This document shows, in pieces, positions 54,710 to 61,643 of a stretch of 64,000 nt of DNA. The stretch's first letter is position 1. Every line of letters starts with the position of its first letter. Made by a program: the position numbers and the translations under genes. Origin of the DNA: Leptothermofonsia sichuanensis E412 (GTDB lineage Bacteria > Cyanobacteriota > Cyanobacteriia > Leptolyngbyales > Leptolyngbyaceae); assembly GCF_019891175.1 (NCBI RefSeq), contig NZ_CP072600.1, positions 3,472,001-3,536,000 of the forward strand, written 5' to 3'. The notes beneath the pieces are model-generated. The model had not been told where the DNA came from. It ran no database searches and saw only the letters and a program-made list of their open reading frames with translations.

Positions 54710-56605
54710 CTAATGGCTTCCAGGGAAGGAGGAAATCCAGGGTGTAAACGTTAATCCAGCACTGATTGTGTAAAGATGTTCCATACCTGACTCACGGGTT
54801 GGATCGTAAAGATATCCAGTTGTTACAGAAGCATCCAACCAGCGCCAGCGATAGCCCACTGCGAATCCTGCTTCTGCGCCTAAACCAGTTGAAGTTCTAG
54901 CCCCCGGACTAGTAGGAACCGCAATTGCTGGACCACCGAATAGGGATACATATCCTCCTCCTGAAGCACCAGGGCGAGGGTCGCCTATGCGGATACCTGC
55001 CAATAGGGAAGCCAGTAGACTTGATCCAGATTGAGTTAACGATGGACTCTGACTTGTGGTTTCCCCAATCAAGGAAACACCAAGGCCAAGCGTAGGATTA
55101 AAAATACCCAGGATAGGATGTTGGAATTCGCTTCCTAAATAAAGTCGTCCTTGCCATGTGGCAGAACCCTGGGCAGGAAATGCTCCTCCCGCAGATAGAC
55201 CGAAAATTGGAAAAATAAGGGAAGTTCTTATTCCATTCAGAATTGCTCCTGCAAATAGAGCATAAGAATCAGAATTAAGCAGGGCTTCTTCAGTATCCAG
55301 AAAAAGAAAACGAGGATTAAAGTCATAAATATCATCTACGCTTTGGGGAGAACCAAGAGACATACCAACTCGGTGAGCACATTCATGAATCATTGTCTCA
55401 GCACGAACACGAGGAGAGCGACTAAAATGATGGTCAGTAAGACAGACATTGGTTAAAGTATGGTCACAGGGAGGTATTGAGCCAACACAAACATAGGCGA
55501 GAGCATCATCGTCAGGATGACAGCCGTAACGATTGTTTGTCTGAGAATCCACCAGTGCTTGCCGAATGCATCCCAACCGGGTCTGAACAGTTCTTGCCGT
55601 ACTCTCTGAGTGATCATTAAAATACCAATCCAGAGCACGCACCGTATTAGAAGAGAGAGGAGTTGCACTTAAAGCAGTAACAGCACTATCTACATAGCTA
55701 ATTGCACGAGTGAAATCATCACCGATGCTGGTATGATGGCCATTACAACGACTATACTGACAGGGGTCACGGCTTCCTCCAGAGCAGGCTGCTCCAAAGG
55801 TGGGAGGGGAAACAGTAGGTGTAGTCGAGGTTTGAGTTTGTCTATTTAATCTCGCTGGCAGTCGATTATTATTCTGTTGCACTACATGGGTAAGTTCATG
55901 GGCAATTAAACGCTTTCCTGCTTGAGTTGCGGGAGCATACTGCGCTGTTCCAAAGACAATGTTTTGACCTACGGTATAAGCTAATGAATTAAGTATTTTT
56001 GCAGATTCAGAAGCCTTGACATCTGTGTGTATTTTCACTTGACTGAAATTCTGTCCAAAGCGGGATTCCATGAATGCACGAGTTTCAGAGTCAAGGGGTT
56101 GACCAGGGGAGTTGAGAACTTGGTGAACTATAGAGGAATCCTGCACTAGAGGTTGATAGTGGTTTTCCTTCCTCTGCACCATTCCCTCTTCATCCTCTTC
56201 CATCTCAGGCAAACCCTGCCTTTGGATTAAAGGAGTGATTTGACCAGAGATCGCCTGCCTCTGAACGATCTCCTCTTCTTCCTCTTCTTCCTCTTCCTCC
56301 TCCATTTCCATCTGACGTTGCACAGAGGGTTCTGGCATTCGCATCACTTCATCCGCAATTCGATCGGCTTCCTGTTCGTAGGCATCTCCCGGTTCACTAA
56401 TTTTGAGTTTGGTTTGTAGCAAGGCTTGCTCCTGACAACGGGGACAGCCACCACCACAGGCACAACTGGATTTCCGCTGTAGGGTCGGGCTGCCTGTTGA
56501 TAAAGGAGTTAGTGGGCGAAGCTGTGGGATAGAGGCACGCGGTGACTCAGCGTGTCTGGGACGAGGGGCCGTAGAGGGTTGGGGTTGGGGGGCGAGGGTT
56601 TTCAT
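54710..56605 (-). CDS. DUF4157 eCIS-associated protein with M35-like metallopeptidase and beta-rich tail
   Basis: A 631-residue candidate effector. The leader has CACGGGCPRC (48-57) and KLKISEPGDAYEQEADRIAD; a run of eleven Glu starts at residue 102. The DUF4157 domain (about 160-250) contains RLIAHELTHVVQQ (HExxH 236-240). Next comes a Cys-rich domain with AETMIHECAHRVGMSLGS (HExxH 407-411) and ALLNSDSYALFAG (444-448), the HExxH + NxDSY pattern of lysine-specific/deuterolysin-type (M35) zinc peptidases in such proteins. Residues 460-631 are Gly/Ser/aromatic-rich and alternate like a membrane beta-barrel (GAEAGFAVGYRWRWLDASVT...YTISAGLTFTPW). Metallopeptidase plus barrel-like tail is an unusual combination. 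Confidence 0.83.
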   Translation of the reverse strand: MKTLAPQPQPSTAPRPRHAESPRASIPQLRPLTPLSTGSPTLQRKSSCACGGGCPRCQEQALLQTKLKISEPGDAYEQEADRIADEVMRMPEPSVQRQMEMEEEEEEEEEEEIVQRQAISGQITPLIQRQGLPEMEEDEEGMVQRKENHYQPLVQDSSIVHQVLNSPGQPLDSETRAFMESRFGQNFSQVKIHTDVKASESAKILNSLAYTVGQNIVFGTAQYAPATQAGKRLIAHELTHVVQQNNNRLPARLNRQTQTSTTPTVSPPTFGAACSGGSRDPCQYSRCNGHHTSIGDDFTRAISYVDSAVTALSATPLSSNTVRALDWYFNDHSESTARTVQTRLGCIRQALVDSQTNNRYGCHPDDDALAYVCVGSIPPCDHTLTNVCLTDHHFSRSPRVRAETMIHECAHRVGMSLGSPQSVDDIYDFNPRFLFLDTEEALLNSDSYALFAGAILNGIRTSLIFPIFGLSAGGAFPAQGSATWQGRLYLGSEFQHPILGIFNPTLGLGVSLIGETTSQSPSLTQSGSSLLASLLAGIRIGDPRPGASGGGYVSLFGGPAIAVPTSPGARTSTGLGAEAGFAVGYRWRWLDASVTTGYLYDPTRESGMEHLYTISAGLTFTPWISSFPGSH

Positions 56606-56707
56606 GGCGGCGATTTTAAGGATGAGGAGGGTTCTCGGTTTTTCCCAGGGAGCGGAGATTGAAATGTCAGTTCGTCGGCTTCCTCAGGGTCATATGCAGC
56701 CGCTTTA

Positions 56708-56810
56708 TATAGCAGGGACAGGGAACAGGGGACAGGGTATGGGGAAGCAAGTATGACAAGATCAGGTTTTAAGCGTTCTAATTTGTCCTGACCTGGATGG
56801 CAACTGCTAT
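56708..56810. repeat. 103-bp MITE family C, copy 2
   Basis: Matches 27115-27217 end to end with some changes. Its right end (CTGCTAT) contains, on the minus strand, the TAG that stops the PKD-repeat gene, so the insertion probably set the present C-terminus. Confidence 0.75.
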
Positions 56811-58036
56811 GCCTTGAGAAAATAGTACAGAGGAATTAAAATAAGAGTGGGCGGGATCCACAGTAACCACCTGTACACCTTTGGAAACTCTTTCCGAACC
56901 AATACCCGGCCAGTGCGGGCATCGGAACCGACGGGATTGGTGGCTGTGAAGCTGACTGTATAGTTGCCTGCTTTAGCGTAGGCATGGGTGGTGGTCAGCC
57001 CCGTGGCGGTAGCTCCATCCCCAAAGTCCCAGCGGGAGGTCACCGGGGGCGTGGCATCGTCGTTGATGCGGGCACTGAAATTGCCAGGCTGGTTGATGGC
57101 TAATGAAGAGGGCACATCCATCTTCAGCACCTGAACACCCTTGCCAGTGGGATTGACGGTGACCGGGGCAGTACGGGCATTGGAACCGACGGGATTGGTG
57201 ACTGTGAAGCTGACTGTATAGTTGCCTGCTTTAGCGTAGGCATGGGTAGCCGTCAGCCCCGTGGCGGTAGCTCCATCCCCAAAGTCCCAGCGGGAGGTCA
57301 CCGGGGGCGTGGCATCGTCATTGATGCGGGCACTGAAATTGCCAGGCTGATCTACCGTCAGTTGGGTGGGGACATTCAGCCTTTGTACCTGTACTGCCTG
57401 GCGGGGGGGCTTGTCTGGATGAGGGGGATCGCAGGTGCCGCCGTTTTCATCTCCCAAAATAATTCTCCAGAACTCGATCGCCCCCAGTTTGACGACACGG
57501 GAGGTTCTTTCCCGATGGAGAACTCGTTGATTGGCATCGGTAACGGTCAGAAAAATGGGTGGAAAATCGGGACTTGAGGATGGTTGCCCGGTGCGCGGGG
57601 GATAGAGGATAGAGAAATACCCCTGCTGGTTGGTGCAGGCATAGCCCAATGCTCGAATCCAGTTATTTTGCTCGTCCACAAAGGAAATGGTGAGTCCCTG
57701 AATGCCAACCCGGTTGTTGTCCAGGACAAACCCGTGCCCCTGCCAGGTGTTGCGATCGTGTTGGGGTACGTCAATTTTGGAGCGCTCAATTTCCTGACTT
57801 AACTCGCGCTCTAAGCCCTGGTTGTATATCAGGCGGGCATTAATCTTTTGGACGCGGGGATGCTCTGCACCGTACTTGGCGGTTAGCCGTTGCTGTTCTC
57901 TGACCAGAGCTGTATTTTGCACCGCCTGGATCTGCTGGAGCCGTTCTAAACCCTGAGTCCTTTGCTGATCCAGTTGGGTGAATGTGCTATCGATTCTGCC
58001 AATCATATCTGGATTAGGAATGGTGCGATCGCTCAT
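56807..58036 (-). CDS. PKD-repeat protein with N-terminal coiled coil and C-terminal membrane anchor
   Basis: About 409 residues. The N-terminal 95 residues are a coiled coil (FTQLDQQRTQGLERLQQIQA). A beta domain follows (residues about 100-195: VQGLTISFVDEQNNWIRALG-like, GYFSILYPP). Two nearly identical PKD domains of about 84 residues come next, each with INDDATPPVTSRWDFGDGA and HAYAKAGNYTVSF. Last is a membrane segment near the very end (WLLWIPPTLILIPLYYFLKA). The coiled coil and the anchor with no signal peptide suggest a tail-anchored cytosolic protein. Start at ATG 58036, with AGGTGAG 6 bases upstream; a GTG at 58045 is also in frame. It sits between eCIS structural and effector genes, so it is a candidate tether of the injection apparatus to a membrane. 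Confidence 0.7.
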   Translation of the reverse strand: MSDRTIPNPDMIGRIDSTFTQLDQQRTQGLERLQQIQAVQNTALVREQQRLTAKYGAEHPRVQKINARLIYNQGLERELSQEIERSKIDVPQHDRNTWQGHGFVLDNNRVGIQGLTISFVDEQNNWIRALGYACTNQQGYFSILYPPRTGQPSSSPDFPPIFLTVTDANQRVLHRERTSRVVKLGAIEFWRIILGDENGGTCDPPHPDKPPRQAVQVQRLNVPTQLTVDQPGNFSARINDDATPPVTSRWDFGDGATATGLTATHAYAKAGNYTVSFTVTNPVGSNARTAPVTVNPTGKGVQVLKMDVPSSLAINQPGNFSARINDDATPPVTSRWDFGDGATATGLTTTHAYAKAGNYTVSFTATNPVGSDARTGRVLVRKEFPKVYRWLLWIPPTLILIPLYYFLKA

Positions 58037-58186
58037 GGTGCTCACCTTATGTGGATGGGAATTGTTATTAGTTGTTAGTTATTAGTTGGTAATTGGTAGT
58101 TGGTAGTTATAAGTCAGAGCTTCGTAACCAGGGAACCCTTCCCTCCCCACGCTCTCTACTCCTCTCCCCCCATTCTCGCCTTCTCC

Positions 58187-61100
58187 TCACGCGCCTCCAA
58201 AGCTCAGCTTCAACCGTGAGTTATCCTGCTGACAGACGGTCGGGAATGAAGGAGAGAGGACCAGGTTATCGGCTTCTGCCAGCAAGCCACCAAGCACATG
58301 CAGACAGTGGGTTGCCTGATTGCCGGTTGCTGTATTCATAAAACTGTAGGAGAACAGTGAGTAGAATGTGATGCTGAGTCCCTCCTGGAAACGGTTATCG
58401 TTACTGCGGATAGTGACAGCAATCAGTACAGTGTCAATCAGAACAAAATCGAAGAAGGAATTACAGTTGGACTGGTTACTGTTGAAAGCCACGTCATCCA
58501 ATGAGGCAATCAGGATAGAACTGAGGGCCAGGCGGATGGCTTCAGTCCGCAGATCAAGGGTGATTTGATTGTTGGTAAACAATACGGTGCCATCCGGCAG
58601 ATACAGTAACTGACGCCCGACATTGACACTACTATTGGTGATGTCAGGTGTGCCATAAAAGGCCTGGTTGCGGAAGGATGTCAGCAATAAAATTGCCAGC
58701 AAATCTTGCGAAATCCCCAGGTTGAAGATAAAGACGCTGCCTGCCAGCAGGGAGAGGGGGTTTACCTGAAAGTCGGCATCCTGGGAGGTAAACTGGTTGC
58801 CCACAATGGAAACGGTTCCCATCGCGATCAGGAATAATGCCTGACCAAAGGGCTGGGTGATGATATTGGCGTGGACTTTGACAGCGGGAATGCCATCAGG
58901 GGAGAGCCATTCGGCATCACCAAAGAGTTTGCTGGTGAAGGGTTTGAAGCTCATGACAACGACAACTCCACCGCGCAGCCCGCGTCGTGCATTATTGTTG
59001 GTGAGCGAGGTGCGGGGACCGTTATCCAGAATCCGGTTGTTGGAAATATCCACCTTCTCGCCCATCAGGATCAAAATGCCGCAGACGGGGGTGAAGTGAT
59101 TGATGCCATTCTGTTCGATTCGATTTTCCTGGATGATGGCATTTTCACAGTCAGTCAGTACAATGCCACCGAATCCAATCTCACCCAGCATCGTTTCCGG
59201 GAGTTCATTGGGAATTTGTTGGGCACAGTGGGTGATGTGGTTGCGATAAATTGTCAGATCCTCGACTCGAATTAACAGTCCAATCCGTCCCAGGTTGAAG
59301 AACGCTTCTACTCCAATGCCCGCCAGCCCCATTGACTGAATCCTGTTCTCTTCAATGACGATCCCGTAAAGGGTGCTATTAAAGCGGTTTTGCAGTTGCC
59401 TCAAAGAAGCTTCGGGCAGGCTGTCGTAGGCGATCGCCCGGGCCAGAAATACCTCACCTCCGGTTTCACTCCGCAGCCCGGGCAAATCACCAAAGGTAAT
59501 GCCATTGCCCGCACCACCAATAATTTGATTGCGACGAATGGTTACCTGCTCTGAACCACCAGCAATTTGAATGCCACTGCGAGTCTGGTACAGAATACGC
59601 GGCAGCATTGCACTGGCAACTGCAAAGACAACGTACTGGTAAGTGGAGCGGAGAAATTGATGCACCAGTAACCGGGAACCATAGAAGGATTGGGTAGCAT
59701 GGCAGGGGTCAAACACACGGATGGATGGATCGTCAGGCTGGCGCGGATCACCGGGGCGATCGGGGCTGGGGGCTGGCACCACCACAATCTGATTATGCTC
59801 AATCAACACCTGATCGGCACTGGAAAAGATGGCAACATCCCCCTCTGGACTATCCAGCATGGCAATCTTGTTTTCGGCAATCCAGATGTCGTTACTCCCC
59901 GCCAGTTCGTTTCTGACCCGCACTTCCACCGCATGGGTGAGGGCAACGATCCGGTTGCGTCGCACGGCAATCCCCTGGGAGGCGAGGGAGGTATCAAGGG
60001 GATCGATTAACTGAATGGCGGTGCCCGTAATTGTGTTCAGGGTCATGTCGTCCAGTTGAATGCCCTGGGAGGCGGCAATCCGAAAAATGGGCGTGGTGAG
60101 TTGATTGGCACGGGGTTGGACAATGGTGTGGACGCCACAACCTGTAATTCGGATATTCTGGCGGTTTTGAATGATCGCGTTGGTGTAATGGATTCCTGGT
60201 AACAGGCAGATCTTGCCCCCCTGGGGTGGCAGGCGATCAAGGGCGTCCTCGATGGAATTGAAGTCACCCTGGCTGTGAATGCCATCTCCCACCAGCAGGG
60301 TGCAGCAAACCCGCTGGTGGGTCAGGGGGCGGAAGATCCGGCGACAGTCTTCAATTTCCCGTGCCTCAGATGAAATGTTTCCCCCTCCATTCCAGTTCAG
60401 TTCCGCCAGGGGCACCCGATGGTAGTCAATTCCTGCAGGCGGGGCGTTATCGATTAAGATTTCGGGATTGGTAATTTCTCCGGCGCGTACCTTGAATGTC
60501 CAGTAATCCCCTGGGGTGTATCGCCCCGTAGCCGCAAATGCGAGATGAATGCCGTCCTGGAGTTGGGTGGGTTGAGTGGGGGGGGTGGGAACTGGGAACT
60601 CGCTCAAGGGACGAATCCCATTCCACAGGCGGAAGAAGAAGTCACCCGTGGGTCGGGGCATTTCTGTATAGTATTCGGTGGCAATTTCCAGCCAGCCGCC
60701 GTTTAAGGTGACCTCTGCGCCATAGGTAACGCGCCAGTGTCCCCGGCTGGCATCCAGTTCAACCACTTCCAGGTAGAAGCTTTCCAGATTGGCGCTTTGA
60801 ATTGCCTGGTTGTTGGCGGTGATGGCGATCGCGGTGCCAGTCGCCACCACTTCAAAATTGCCCCGTCCCACCAGCCCCCCGTTGAACTGGGACCATTTGA
60901 ACATAGGGGGCTGACCATCATTCACCCGGGCAATTTCAATCCGGTAGAGGTTGTGTTCAAAGCCGGTGTAGCCGCCACCCTCAACCACCGGGCAATCCCC
61001 AGGAATGGTGGTGGTGGGCTGGAGGGTGACACGGAGGGTACCCTTAGCCGGGTCTTGCAGGCGATCGCCAATCGTGTCACAGGTTTCGTCCGCTGCCAGC

Positions 61101-61624
61101 CGCAGCAGACGCAGTGCCATTGCCGTGTGGACTCGCTCCGTTGTGTCGGGACCACCCAGGGCTGGTTCCAGGAGCGTTTCGGGGAGTTGGAAGCCGTTGA
61201 TGGCTTCCCGCCACACCTCCAGGATGACCGCATCCCGATCGCCCGCTGCCAGTGGGGTGGTGGGTGGCGTCCCCAGGTAAGTCGCTGTGCGGGTTACCGT
61301 GACTGCTTCGGGTTCTGCTGTCAGATACAGAAGTAAGCCATCTGCCCACAGATGGCCTGTCTCCAGGGTCAGGGTTGCCCCCGTGGGGACTCCCCCGGTT
61401 GAAATGATTTGTGCCTGAGTCACCTTAAAGGAATTGGGCACCTCAGCCGGGACGGCTGCCACCCCCCTGCCAATCACATCCTGACCGGCGGTGTCCTGCC
61501 AGTGGTTCAAGATCAGGGTTTGGGCAATGCCGTCGGCATCGAGGAATACCTTGCCCTGCTGGGGCAGGACACCGTTGAAGTTATCCTGGGGGTTAAACTC
61601 CCATCTGGAGAAATCACCTTTCAT
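58187..61624 (-). CDS. DUF6519/right-handed parallel beta-helix protein
   Basis: An 1145-residue protein. The N-terminus MKGDFSRWEFNPQDNFNGVL with PQQGKVFLDADGIAQTLI is the DUF6519 opening found in phage-tail-like and eCIS loci. Residues about 450-1000 form a long right-handed beta-helix: GDGIHSQGDFNSIEDALDRL starts the coil, followed by many N/D-rich turns (ITGCGVHTIVQPRANQ, IRRNQIIGGAGNGITFGD, IYRNHITHCAQQIPNELPET). It is probably a fibre or spike-like surface component, or a receptor-binding or polysaccharide-acting part of the particle. Its ATG lies 19 bases after the stop of the previous gene, so they are co-transcribed. Confidence 0.78.
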   Translation of the reverse strand: MKGDFSRWEFNPQDNFNGVLPQQGKVFLDADGIAQTLILNHWQDTAGQDVIGRGVAAVPAEVPNSFKVTQAQIISTGGVPTGATLTLETGHLWADGLLLYLTAEPEAVTVTRTATYLGTPPTTPLAAGDRDAVILEVWREAINGFQLPETLLEPALGGPDTTERVHTAMALRLLRLAADETCDTIGDRLQDPAKGTLRVTLQPTTTIPGDCPVVEGGGYTGFEHNLYRIEIARVNDGQPPMFKWSQFNGGLVGRGNFEVVATGTAIAITANNQAIQSANLESFYLEVVELDASRGHWRVTYGAEVTLNGGWLEIATEYYTEMPRPTGDFFFRLWNGIRPLSEFPVPTPPTQPTQLQDGIHLAFAATGRYTPGDYWTFKVRAGEITNPEILIDNAPPAGIDYHRVPLAELNWNGGGNISSEAREIEDCRRIFRPLTHQRVCCTLLVGDGIHSQGDFNSIEDALDRLPPQGGKICLLPGIHYTNAIIQNRQNIRITGCGVHTIVQPRANQLTTPIFRIAASQGIQLDDMTLNTITGTAIQLIDPLDTSLASQGIAVRRNRIVALTHAVEVRVRNELAGSNDIWIAENKIAMLDSPEGDVAIFSSADQVLIEHNQIVVVPAPSPDRPGDPRQPDDPSIRVFDPCHATQSFYGSRLLVHQFLRSTYQYVVFAVASAMLPRILYQTRSGIQIAGGSEQVTIRRNQIIGGAGNGITFGDLPGLRSETGGEVFLARAIAYDSLPEASLRQLQNRFNSTLYGIVIEENRIQSMGLAGIGVEAFFNLGRIGLLIRVEDLTIYRNHITHCAQQIPNELPETMLGEIGFGGIVLTDCENAIIQENRIEQNGINHFTPVCGILILMGEKVDISNNRILDNGPRTSLTNNNARRGLRGGVVVVMSFKPFTSKLFGDAEWLSPDGIPAVKVHANIITQPFGQALFLIAMGTVSIVGNQFTSQDADFQVNPLSLLAGSVFIFNLGISQDLLAILLLTSFRNQAFYGTPDITNSSVNVGRQLLYLPDGTVLFTNNQITLDLRTEAIRLALSSILIASLDDVAFNSNQSNCNSFFDFVLIDTVLIAVTIRSNDNRFQEGLSITFYSLFSYSFMNTATGNQATHCLHVLGGLLAEADNLVLSPSFPTVCQQDNSRLKLSFGGA

Positions 61625-61643
61625 CTTGCTCTCCTTGGCTGGC

